NCBI RefSeq assembly: GCF_036488675.1
Contig: NZ_CP133148.1
Location: 3,122,001 to 3,186,000 of the forward strand
DNA length: 64,000 nucleotides
From: Sinorhizobium chiapasense
GTDB taxonomy: Bacteria; Pseudomonadota; Alphaproteobacteria; Rhizobiales; Rhizobiaceae
Direction: 5' to 3'
Shown: positions 36,034 to 43,219 of the stretch, in pieces
Layout: every line of letters begins with the position of its first letter
Position numbering within the stretch: position 1 is the first letter of the stretch
The notes under the pieces: model-generated
The model's input: only the letters and a program-made list of their open reading frames with translations
What the model was told of the DNA's origin: nothing
Databases searched by the model: none
Program-made: the position numbers and the translations under genes

Positions 36034-36396
36034 TCAGGCGGCCATCGACTGGCTGGCGAAAACGCTCGTCAGAATCTTGCGGTCGAAGGGCTTCAGCAGG
36101 AAGTCGTCGGCACCGGCGCGCTTGCCTGCCATCATCTTCTTCAGGTCCGCCTCGACAACGCAATAGTAGATGCGCACCGACGTGCCGTTCGGCAGGTGCC
36201 GGATATTGGCGATCAGATCGAGCGCGCCGTCCAGCGCCGCATCGACGATCAGAATGTTCGGCAACTCGGCTTCGCAGCGCACCAATGCATCAAGGCTGCT
36301 TGGCGCCTCGAGCACCAGGAATCCCATGCCCGAAAGGATGCGCTTTCCAACTTTCCTAACGGCCTCCGAGCCATCAGCAATCATCAAGCGCCGCAT
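36034..36396 (-). CDS. Stand-alone receiver-domain response regulator
   Basis: A 120-residue single receiver domain without output domain: phosphoacceptor D52 (NILIVDAALDG) and K102 (LLKPFD). The usual N-terminal acidic pair is reduced to a single Asp (MIADGS), which may weaken Mg2+ binding and phosphorylation. ATG at 36396 has AAGGAG at 7-bp spacing; a TTG two codons upstream is too close to it. Same strand as chpT but 262 bp away, with a terminator-like hairpin between. Proximity to chpT and ctrA suggests a phosphorelay accessory; that is inference. It does not match CpdR or DivK. Confidence 0.85.
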   Translation of the reverse strand: MRRLMIADGSEAVRKVGKRILSGMGFLVLEAPSSLDALVRCEAELPNILIVDAALDGALDLIANIRHLPNGTSVRIYYCVVEADLKKMMAGKRAGADDFLLKPFDRKILTSVFASQSMAA

Positions 36397-36577
36397 GTCC
36401 AAACTCCTTCACGCTCTACTTGCACGCGCACCCGTATCCATGAAACAAATCTTATACAGATTTGGCAAAGAAACCGTTACGGCGATTGCTTAATACTTTC
36501 TTTCGGCGGGAACGCGCGGAAGCCTGACGCGTCTCAATCGCACGAGAGACGAGTGCGGCCCCAGGGCCGCATATGAA

Positions 36578-36610
36578 AGACCCTCCGGCAGGCTGAAGCC
36601 GAAGGGTCGG
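36578..36610 (-). terminator. Probable terminator after chpT
   Basis: On the minus strand, GACCCT...AGGGTC encloses an inner GGC/GCC pairing and is followed by TTTC. It lies between chpT and the receiver gene. Confidence 0.5.
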
Positions 36611-36657
36611 TTGCGTGTCGATGTACATCGCCCGGCGATTGGGACGAAGAGGATGCC

Positions 36658-37308
36658 CTAGGCGGCCTCGGACTTCGCCGTGTACACGATCTCCTCGCCG
36701 GTCGAAACGACATCGATCGTCATTCCGGCCTCCTCGCCCAACAGGACGGTGTAGTAGGGCTGGATCGAATGCGCGTCGACAGCCTCTTCCGGGTTGCCGG
36801 AAAGCAGTTCCACAAGCTTCGGGTTGACCCGCATCAGCCGCCCCTTGGCGACAAGCGTGAAGGTCGCGTCGAATTCGGGGTTTTCGAGCGTGACATCGAT
36901 CGAACCGCCGCGCGGGATCGAGCCATAGGCGATCAGGAAGAGATTGAGGAGAAGCTTGACTCGGTTCTTGGCGATGATCGCGCGCGGGCCGCTCCAATTG
37001 ATCTCGGTCTTCTTTTCCGCTGCGGCGAAGTCCTTCGCCGCCTTTTCGGCTTCGCCCGTGTCGATCGACGCGCCAACCGATCCGGAGGCACCGAAGGCAA
37101 GACGCGCGAACTTCAGGCGGACGGAGGCGTTGAGCGCGCTGGTACGGATCAGGTCCATCGCGTCCGCATCTGCTCCCCCTTCGTCCAAGAGTTCGAGGCC
37201 GTTGTTGATGGCGCCGACCGGCGAGATGATGTCGTGGCAAACCCGGCTGCAGAGCAGTGCGGCCAGATCGGGTCCCGTCAGTGTCAGGTTCGGATTCTTT
37301 GCCATCAT
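36658..37308 (-). CDS. chpT: Histidine phosphotransferase ChpT
   Basis: Passes phosphate from the hybrid kinase CckA to CtrA and CpdR. The 216-residue protein has the DHp-like helix with the phospho-His in SRVCHDIISPVGAINNGLELL (H25) and a degenerate Bergerat-like C-terminal domain (about 90-210; NLFLIAYGSIPRGG) that does not bind ATP in the family. The start is one of two ATG codons (MMAKNPN). It shares a divergent intergenic region with eipA that contains a CtrA-type box. Confidence 0.93.
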   Translation of the reverse strand: MMAKNPNLTLTGPDLAALLCSRVCHDIISPVGAINNGLELLDEGGADADAMDLIRTSALNASVRLKFARLAFGASGSVGASIDTGEAEKAAKDFAAAEKKTEINWSGPRAIIAKNRVKLLLNLFLIAYGSIPRGGSIDVTLENPEFDATFTLVAKGRLMRVNPKLVELLSGNPEEAVDAHSIQPYYTVLLGEEAGMTIDVVSTGEEIVYTAKSEAA

Positions 37309-37451
37309 TCTTCCTTGTTCGCTATCCGTCTACCGGCGCCACCGCCGCACGTTCCTGCCCCGCAACCAAAGCTTCCGCACGACCATGGCACGGGCCATGA
37401 ATCGCGCGGGCGCGGCCGGTAATCAATAGGCCATAATGACATCACATTTGG

Positions 37452-37466
37452 TAAACCGATTGTTAA
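37452..37466. promoter_or_regulatory. CtrA-type box between chpT and eipA
   Basis: TAAA-N7-TTAA (minus strand TTAA-CAATCGG-TTTA), one mismatch from the full TTAA-N7-TTAA consensus, lying 144 bp from chpT and 193 bp from eipA. EipA is reported to be CtrA-regulated in Brucella. Confidence 0.5.
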
Positions 37467-37658
37467 GATGATCGGTTCAAATTGCTGGAGCATCCCGAAT
37501 TCAGCTCGAATCGCTGGAGGATGCGCGGCCGGAACCAGTTTTCACACTTTCCGCACCCGCCCCTGGAAATGGACAAGACCCGCGCCGGATGCGCAACCGA
37601 TGCAAATGCCGGCCATGACAGCCGGCGCAGGTCACTTTCGTGCCTGACGGAGGAAACG

Positions 37659-38246
37659 ATGCAGCCGTTCATGAAGGCAACCACAGTGGTTGTCCGCGCT
37701 ATCCTGACGATGATGCTGATAGCCGGCGCCATGTCTGCCGCCCACGCCCAGTCCCCGAACAACAGCCAGTACACGATGCAGGAAATCGTCGATGCCGGCC
37801 ACAGCTTCTTCGGGGAGACCTCGGGCGGACTTGCCAAGGTCGTCGAGCGCGCCTTCGAGCGCTACGGCCTGCCGAATGGCTACATTCTCGGCCAGGAAGG
37901 CTCCGGCGCCTTCATCGCCGGTCTCACCTACGGCGAGGGCGAGCTCTATACGAAGAACGTAGGAAAGCACACGGTCTTCTGGCAGGGTCCCTCGCTCGGC
38001 CTCGATTGGGGCGGCCAAGGCAGCCGCGCCATGATGCTCGTCTACAACCTGCCCAGCGTTCCGGCACTTTACAAGCGCTTCGGCGGTGTTTCCGGCTCGG
38101 CTTACGTCGTCGCCGGCGTCGGCATGACCGTATTGACGGACGAGCAGGTTGTCGTCGTGCCGATCCGCACCGGCATCGGCGCAAGGCTCGGCCTTAACGT
38201 CGGCTACCTCAAGCTGACGCAGCAGCCGACGTGGAACCCCTTCTGA
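37659..38246 (+). CDS. eipA: Envelope integrity protein EipA (DUF1134)
   Basis: A 195-residue periplasmic protein with a signal peptide (about 1-31, ending SAAHAQ) and a DUF1134 small beta-barrel: QEIVDAGHSFFGETSGGLAKVVERAFERYG, GSGAFIAGLTYGEGELYTKN, WQGPSLGLDWGGQGSR, GVGMTVL, IRTGIGARLGLNVGYLKLT. In Brucella it supports envelope integrity and its gene is a direct CtrA target. Start ATG at 37659 has GGAGG 6 bp upstream; an open frame extends 177 bp further but lacks a signal peptide at its start. Confidence 0.9.
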   Translation: MQPFMKATTVVVRAILTMMLIAGAMSAAHAQSPNNSQYTMQEIVDAGHSFFGETSGGLAKVVERAFERYGLPNGYILGQEGSGAFIAGLTYGEGELYTKNVGKHTVFWQGPSLGLDWGGQGSRAMMLVYNLPSVPALYKRFGGVSGSAYVVAGVGMTVLTDEQVVVVPIRTGIGARLGLNVGYLKLTQQPTWNPF

Positions 38247-38326
38247 GGCGCTTCAAGCGGCGGCTTGTTCCAGGGCGCCGCTGATCGTGCCTCGACGAAT
38301 ATAACACCCCCCGTCTCACCGAAATT

Positions 38327-38376
38327 GGCGCGTCTGAAAAGGCGCGCTTTCCTGTTGCAGCACTTGCAGCATTCCA
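38327..38376. repeat. Degenerate type-1 repeat fragment
   Basis: Retains GGCGCGTCTGAAAAGGCGCGC and GTTGCAGCACTTGCAGCATT, the first hairpin and bridging motif of the type-1 element in decayed form. Confidence 0.45.
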
Positions 38377-38466
38377 GCCATCATGTTTACTGCGGGAAAA
38401 GCACTGAGATGGCGCCCGGGCTTCGCAGCGGGCAGCGCATCCGGTCCAGATCGAAACGGCCAGCTC

Positions 38467-39624
38467 GTGATTGAATATGCGCTCCTCTTTGCCCTAGGCT
38501 TTCTGACGGCGGTTGTCATCGGCCTGATGATTGCCCCCGCCATTCAGAGGCGCATCGTGCGCTTTGCCGAGGATCGCCTCAAGGCGACCATGCCGCTCAG
38601 CCCGCAGGAAGTGCGCGCACAGAGGGATGCGGCCCGCGCCACTTATGCTGCCGAAAATGCCAAGGCCCAGCAAGCGCTCCGGCGCGAACGCGACAAGACC
38701 GTCACGCTGATGCTGCAAAACGAAAATACCCTCCGTGAGGCGCGCAGGCTTGCCGGAGAGAACGCCGATCTGCAGGCCCAATTGGCCGACATGAACGTGG
38801 AAGCCGCCGACATGCGTTCCACGGTCCGTCAACTCGAACAACGTATCGAGCACATGAAGTCTACGTTCGAGACCTCGGAAAAGGACAACGGTGCCAAGAG
38901 CGATACGATCCGCACGCTTAACGGCCAGATGGACAAACATGCGGCAGATATCGACAACCTCCGGATAGACCTCGCCGCACGCGAAACCGAGATCGAGCAT
39001 CTGAAGAGCCGGGTTGCCGCGCTGCATGACGAGCGCCAGGCGCTGCGCGGCGATCTCAAGGCCGAGAATGCGCGCGCACGGGAGTTGGAATTGCGGCTCA
39101 GCCGCGACGAGAGCCGGATACGCCAGCTCGAAGCCGCGGTCGCGCGCGAGGCCGCCACCAATGCGGAGCGTGAAAAGGCACTGACGCGACGGGCGGAAGA
39201 GATCGAAAAATTAAAGGCGCGCGTGAGAGAGCTGAATCAGGAGATGCGCGAAGCGACGAAGGCCCTTCACGCGGCCGGCCTGGCCACTCCCAGAAAAGCC
39301 ACCGCCGCGGGCACCGTGAACAGCAAGGGTGCCGAGCCACCTGCAAAGGCGATGCAAGAGCCTGACACGACCATGTTGTCTGAAGATCTGCGCAATCGCG
39401 CCACAGCGCTTTCGGAGCGCCTGATAAACACCAAGTCCGCCGCGCATGACGAGGCGCTGCGGCAGGAGATCGCCGATATCGCAGCGGGCATGATTGCGCT
39501 GACGGCAGCAGGCGAAGGCAAGGCGTCGCCGATCCGCGGCCTGCTCGCCGGCGAGGAGACAGGCCGCGCGCCAACCCGCAAGAGCCTCGCAAGCCGCGCC
39601 AAGGATATCCTGCCACCGGAGTGA
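38467..39624 (+). CDS. Membrane-anchored coiled-coil protein
   Basis: About 385 residues: one N-terminal transmembrane helix (VIEYALLFALGFLTAVVIGLMIAP), then a very long coiled coil (about 50-290) rich in Glu, Arg, Lys and Gln with regular heptads, then a Pro/Ala-rich linker and a short helical C-terminal domain (LSEDLRNRATALSERL...EIADIAAGMIAL). Topology suggests a cytoplasmic rod attached to the inner membrane. No enzymatic motif. The GTG at 38467 is preferred as start because the transmembrane helix begins there; an in-frame ATG at 38383 would add 28 residues of unlikely sequence. Function unknown; conserved in rhizobia as far as I recall. Confidence 0.75.
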   Translation: MIEYALLFALGFLTAVVIGLMIAPAIQRRIVRFAEDRLKATMPLSPQEVRAQRDAARATYAAENAKAQQALRRERDKTVTLMLQNENTLREARRLAGENADLQAQLADMNVEAADMRSTVRQLEQRIEHMKSTFETSEKDNGAKSDTIRTLNGQMDKHAADIDNLRIDLAARETEIEHLKSRVAALHDERQALRGDLKAENARARELELRLSRDESRIRQLEAAVAREAATNAEREKALTRRAEEIEKLKARVRELNQEMREATKALHAAGLATPRKATAAGTVNSKGAEPPAKAMQEPDTTMLSEDLRNRATALSERLINTKSAAHDEALRQEIADIAAGMIALTAAGEGKASPIRGLLAGEETGRAPTRKSLASRAKDILPPE

Positions 39625-39690
39625 GCGCGCTGGGAGCGGAAGCTCCCTCGCGGCGTCGTCAGCAGGCTTGATCGCCGGAAGGCACGTGCT

Positions 39691-40521
39691 TCAAAGCCGC
39701 GCGTTGATCAGTACAACCTGATGCAGTGCTATGCCGGCAGCCATGGCGACGTTCAGGCTGTCGAGGCCCGGCCGCTGGCGGATGCGCGCGGTGTGAATCG
39801 CAGACAGGATAGCCTCCGGCAGCCCTTCGCCTTCGGTGCCGACGAGAAGCGCCGTGCGTGGCGCCGGCGGAATGTCGCTGATGTCGACCGTGCCGCGCGG
39901 CGACAGCCCCCAGATCGCGAAACCGGCGGCCTGAAGTTGTTCAATCAGTGCAGCCCCCGTCCCTTCCCGTGCGAACGGCGTCGTCAGCACCGATCCGACC
40001 GACACCCGGATCGCCTTGCGGTACATCGGATCGCAGCTCGATGCATCGATCAGGACGGCATCGACGCCGAAGGCGGCCGCGTTGCGAAACAACGAGCCCA
40101 TGTTGTCGTGGTTCGAAATCCCGCAGGCGGCGAGGACGAGGCTCTCTGCCGGAAGGCTGGCGATCAGCGAATCCCGATCCGGCGACGCATCACGCCGCCC
40201 CAGCGCCAGCACGCCGCGATGCATGTTGAAGCCGGCGATCGTGTCGAAAACCCGACCATCCGCCACGTAGACGGGAATATCGGCCGGAAACTCCGCAAGC
40301 AGCTCGGTCAAACCGGCAACGCGGCTCTCGAGCAACAGGATCGCCTCGGCGGCGATGCCACGGCGGGCGCGGTGAGCGGCAGCCAGCATGCGGAGCACGA
40401 CCGTGCCCTCGGCGATGAAGCGACCCTGCCGCCCCGTGAGATCCCGCTCCTTGATCGCGACGAACCCGGCGATCCGGGCATCGGACGGATCATCGATGCG
40501 GATGAGGGAGGGCAGCGTCAT
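39691..40521 (-). CDS. SpoU/TrmH family RNA 2'-O-methyltransferase
   Basis: A 276-residue SPOUT methyltransferase. Motifs: an N-terminal substrate-binding domain (about 1-110, FIAEGTVVLRML), motif 1 with NHDNMGSLFRNAAAFGVDAVL, motif 2 (LLVGTEGEGL) and motif 3 (LDSLNVAMAAGIALHQ), forming the SAM knot. Target rRNA or tRNA nucleotide unknown. Start ATG at 40521; the upstream open frame is not conserved. It lies 10 bp downstream of a small membrane protein gene on the same strand, so probably an operon. Confidence 0.9.
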   Translation of the reverse strand: MTLPSLIRIDDPSDARIAGFVAIKERDLTGRQGRFIAEGTVVLRMLAAAHRARRGIAAEAILLLESRVAGLTELLAEFPADIPVYVADGRVFDTIAGFNMHRGVLALGRRDASPDRDSLIASLPAESLVLAACGISNHDNMGSLFRNAAAFGVDAVLIDASSCDPMYRKAIRVSVGSVLTTPFAREGTGAALIEQLQAAGFAIWGLSPRGTVDISDIPPAPRTALLVGTEGEGLPEAILSAIHTARIRQRPGLDSLNVAMAAGIALHQVVLINARL

Positions 40522-40531
40522 GGCGATGCCG

Positions 40532-40915
40532 TCAATTGGTCCTGACGGTAATGTCGGCGACGATGCGTCCGGCAGGAATGTCGAACACGATCGCACGCGG
40601 CTCGGCGCCCGGCAGGCTGCCATAGAAAAGCACCTGCGACCCGGAGAGCGCGACATTGCTCACGGAAAAACCGGGCGGCAGCGCGGCGATCGCGCTTACC
40701 GGGGCGTCGCTCGGCACGCTCACGGCCACCGGCGCTGCCTCCGCGCCACCATTCGTTCGGGTCACCTTGTAGACAATCGTCCCGAGGACAGCCATAAGCA
40801 TGACGAGCATCACGCCGGCCGAGACGAGCTGCAGGCGCACCATCTTGCGACGGACATTCTCCATCGCGGGATCAAGCGGCTTTTCTTCCTGTTCATCGGG
40901 CTCGATTGCAGTCAT
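40532..40915 (-). CDS. DUF6476-like small membrane protein
   Basis: A 127-residue protein: acidic N-terminus, a DPAMENVRRKMVRLQLVSAGVMLVMLMAVLGTIVYKV-type segment with one transmembrane helix (about 28-50), then a small periplasmic domain with PPGFSVSNVALSG and GRIVADITVR. It matches what I recall as DUF6476, an alphaproteobacterial family of unknown function. It is divergent from rluD with only 29 bp between the starts, and precedes the TrmH-family gene by 10 bp, pointing to an RNA-modification neighbourhood. Confidence 0.75.
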   Translation of the reverse strand: MTAIEPDEQEEKPLDPAMENVRRKMVRLQLVSAGVMLVMLMAVLGTIVYKVTRTNGGAEAAPVAVSVPSDAPVSAIAALPPGFSVSNVALSGSQVLFYGSLPGAEPRAIVFDIPAGRIVADITVRTN

Positions 40916-40944
40916 GGCTGGCTTTCTGTCGGAATTGAAACGGA

Positions 40945-41973
40945 ATGAACGATCCCTTTAAACAAGCGGCCGGCAATAGGAAAGTCCTGAAAGCCAACGA
41001 GGACGCGGCTGGAAGGCTGGATGCCTTTCTGACGGCCGCGCTATCGGGCGAGTTTTCCCGCAATCGCATCAAGAGCCTGATCGAGAAGGGCGCCGTCTCG
41101 ATCAACGGCAAGATGATCACCGAGCCGAAGCGGAAAGTGCATCCCGGCGACGTGTTCGAGATTGTCTTGCCTGAGCCCGAGGATCCCGAACCGAGGGGCG
41201 AGGCGATCCCCCTCGACGTGCTCTATGAGGACGATGACCTGATCGTCCTTGTGAAACCGGCCGGCCTGGTCGTGCACCCCGGTGCCGGTAACTGGACAGG
41301 CACGCTCGTCAACGCGCTTATCCACCATTGCGGCGACAGCCTCTCCGGCATCGGCGGCGTCAGGCGGCCGGGTATCGTTCACCGGCTCGACAAGGAAACG
41401 AGCGGCGTCATGGTCGTGGCAAAGAACGATGCCGCCCACCGTCACCTTTCGGACCAGTTTGCCGACCACGGGCGCACCGGGCCACTCGAGCGCGCCTATC
41501 AGGCGGTGGTCTGGGGACGTCCCCGGCAATTGAAGGGGACGATCAACGCCTCGCTGGGACGGGCCGGGGACCGCACGAAGCGGGCCGTCAAGCACGAGGA
41601 GAGCGACGACGCGCGCGAAGCCATCACCCACTATGAGGTGGTCGAGCGTTACCATGAAAAACCGGATGGCACCTGCCTCGCCTCGACCGTGACCTGTCAC
41701 CTCGAAACGGGACGCACTCACCAGATCCGCGTCCACATGGCCCATATAGGCCACCCGCTGATCGGCGACCCTGAATATGGTGCAGCCTTCCGGACCAAAG
41801 CCAATCTGCTGCCCGAGCTGGCGAAAGCCGTGGTCAACCGCTTTCACCGGCAGGCGCTTCACGCCTTCATGCTGCAATTCGAGCACCCGACGACTGGCGA
41901 GACGATGCATTTCGAGGCACCCATGCCCGCGGACATGGAGACTCTGGTTGCGGCCTTGCGGGCGGAAGGGTGA
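40945..41973 (+). CDS. RluA-family 23S rRNA pseudouridine synthase (RluD-like)
   Basis: A 342-residue enzyme: N-terminal S4 domain (about 20-85, AGRLDAFLTAALSGEFSRNRIKSLIEKGAVSINGK) and catalytic domain with the RluA signature HRLDKETSGVMVVAKN containing the nucleophilic Asp. Later motifs RTHQIRVHMAHIGHPLIGD are also present. It is most like RluD, which isomerises uridines in helix 69 of 23S rRNA, but other RluA members cannot be excluded. It is divergent from the DUF6476-like gene and followed by rpoH. Confidence 0.9.
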   Translation: MNDPFKQAAGNRKVLKANEDAAGRLDAFLTAALSGEFSRNRIKSLIEKGAVSINGKMITEPKRKVHPGDVFEIVLPEPEDPEPRGEAIPLDVLYEDDDLIVLVKPAGLVVHPGAGNWTGTLVNALIHHCGDSLSGIGGVRRPGIVHRLDKETSGVMVVAKNDAAHRHLSDQFADHGRTGPLERAYQAVVWGRPRQLKGTINASLGRAGDRTKRAVKHEESDDAREAITHYEVVERYHEKPDGTCLASTVTCHLETGRTHQIRVHMAHIGHPLIGDPEYGAAFRTKANLLPELAKAVVNRFHRQALHAFMLQFEHPTTGETMHFEAPMPADMETLVAALRAEG

Positions 41974-41977
41974 TCCT

Positions 41978-42030
41978 AAAGCGCCGCGCGTCTTATCAGA
42001 CACGCATATGAAGTTGCAGCAGCCCTTGAA
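41978..42030. repeat. Degenerate type-1 repeat fragment
   Basis: AAAGCGCCGCGCGTCTTATCAGACACGC, then GTTGCAGCAGCCCTTGAA; the first hairpin is nearly intact and the second is lost. It lies just after the rluD-like gene and may serve as its terminator. Confidence 0.6.
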
Positions 42031-42115
42031 TTCCCGGTTCCGGATTCCAATCTTATAGAAGCTTCAACCTGCGCCATTCCCTTCCCCGGTCTCACAACAG
42101 CGTGAAACCGGAGTC

Positions 42116-42143
42116 CTTGAATCATGCTTTCGCCGTACTTATC
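42116..42143 (+). promoter_or_regulatory. Candidate rpoH promoter
   Basis: CTTGAA (42116-42121) and CTTATC (42138-42143), spacer 16. CTTGAA fits both the rhizobial housekeeping -35 and the sigma-32 type -35, so autoregulation or housekeeping use cannot be separated by eye. Confidence 0.4.
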
Positions 42144-42153
42144 TTCTAGCCTC

Positions 42154-42204
42154 GTGGGGTCTTGACGAAGACCCACATGCCCGGTCTGCCGTCCCGGAGA
42201 CCGG
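42154..42204 (+). promoter_or_regulatory. Two-hairpin 5' leader of rpoH
   Basis: Hairpin A (42154-42176): GGTCTT-GACG-AAGACC extended by GTG/CAC past a bulged G. Hairpin B (42181-42204): CCGGTCT/AGACCGG with a 10-nt loop. Both sit between the putative promoter and the purine-rich ribosome site (AAAAAGGGGG, 42211-42220). The hairpins do not include the ribosome site, so a thermosensor would need refolding. Confidence 0.45.
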
Positions 42205-42226
42205 TGACGCAAAAAGGGGGTGCTTC

Positions 42227-43132
42227 ATGGCCCGCAATACTTTGCCGACCATTACCGCTGGAGAGGGCGGTCTCAACCGTTATCTCGACGAAATCCGCAA
42301 ATTTCCGATGCTCGAGCCGCAGGAAGAGTACATGCTCGCCAAGCGGTATCAGGAGCATGACGACCGCAACGCCGCGCACAAGCTGGTGACGAGCCATCTT
42401 CGCCTCGTCGCCAAGATCGCGATGGGCTATCGCGGCTATGGCCTGCCGATCGGCGAAGTCGTGTCGGAAGGCAACGTCGGCCTGATGCAGGCCGTCAAGA
42501 AATTCGAGCCCGATCGCGGCTTCCGGCTCGCCACCTACGCGATGTGGTGGATCAAGGCAGCGATCCAGGAATACATCCTGCGCTCCTGGTCGCTCGTAAA
42601 AATGGGCACGACCGCCAACCAGAAACGGTTGTTCTTCAACCTGCGGCGGCTGAAAGGCCGCATTCAGGCGCTCGATGAGGGAGATCTCAAGCCCGAGCAG
42701 GTAAAGGAAATCGCGACGACCCTGAAGGTCAGCGAGGACGAGGTCGTTTCGATGAATCGCCGCCTTTCGGGCGATGCCTCGCTGAACGCGCCGATCAAGG
42801 CAAGCGAGGGCGATTCTGGGCAGTGGCAGGATTGGCTTGTCGATGACCACGACAACCAGGAAGAGATCCTGATCGAACAGGACGAACTCGACAATCGCCG
42901 GGCCTTGCTCGCCAGCGCGATGAAGGTACTGAACGATCGCGAGCGTCGCATTTTCGAGGCCCGGCGCTTGTCCGAGGAACCGGTAACGCTGGAGGATCTC
43001 TCCGCCGAGTTCGACATCAGCCGGGAACGTGTCCGGCAGATCGAAGTCCGCGCTTTCGAGAAGGTGCAGGATGCCGTCCGCAAGGCAGCGCTGGAGCGCT
43101 CGAGCGCCTTGCGTGTCGTTGAGGGCGCGTAA
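42227..43132 (+). CDS. rpoH: Heat-shock sigma factor RpoH
   Basis: A 301-residue sigma-32. Region 2 (about 40-115: ARK-type AHKLVTSHLRLVAKIAMGYRGYGLPIGEVVSEGNVGLMQAVKKFEPDRGFRLATYAMWWIKAAIQEYILRSW is conserved), the RpoH box (NQKRLFFNLRRLK, about 127-140) that sets sigma-32 apart from RpoD, and region 4.2 (LEDLSAEFDISRERVRQIEVRAFEKVQ). Sinorhizobium has two rpoH genes; this one reads like the major copy (rpoH1) but that is not certain. A strong ribosome site precedes the ATG. It is monocistronic, with its own terminator. Confidence 0.95.
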   Translation: MARNTLPTITAGEGGLNRYLDEIRKFPMLEPQEEYMLAKRYQEHDDRNAAHKLVTSHLRLVAKIAMGYRGYGLPIGEVVSEGNVGLMQAVKKFEPDRGFRLATYAMWWIKAAIQEYILRSWSLVKMGTTANQKRLFFNLRRLKGRIQALDEGDLKPEQVKEIATTLKVSEDEVVSMNRRLSGDASLNAPIKASEGDSGQWQDWLVDDHDNQEEILIEQDELDNRRALLASAMKVLNDRERRIFEARRLSEEPVTLEDLSAEFDISRERVRQIEVRAFEKVQDAVRKAALERSSALRVVEGA

Positions 43133-43162
43133 AGGGTCGTTCCAAGCGGCGCGGAACAAACG

Positions 43163-43200
43163 AAAAATCCCGGCCGGGTTGCCCCTGCCGGGATTTTTTT
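43163..43200 (+). terminator. Intrinsic terminator of rpoH
   Basis: Stem AAAATCCCGG/CCGGGATTTT-type pairing around GTTGCCCCTG, with flanking A and T runs that make it effectively bidirectional between the convergent rpoH and the large membrane protein gene. Confidence 0.85.
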
Positions 43201-43219
43201 GTCGCTGTCTCGTTACGGG

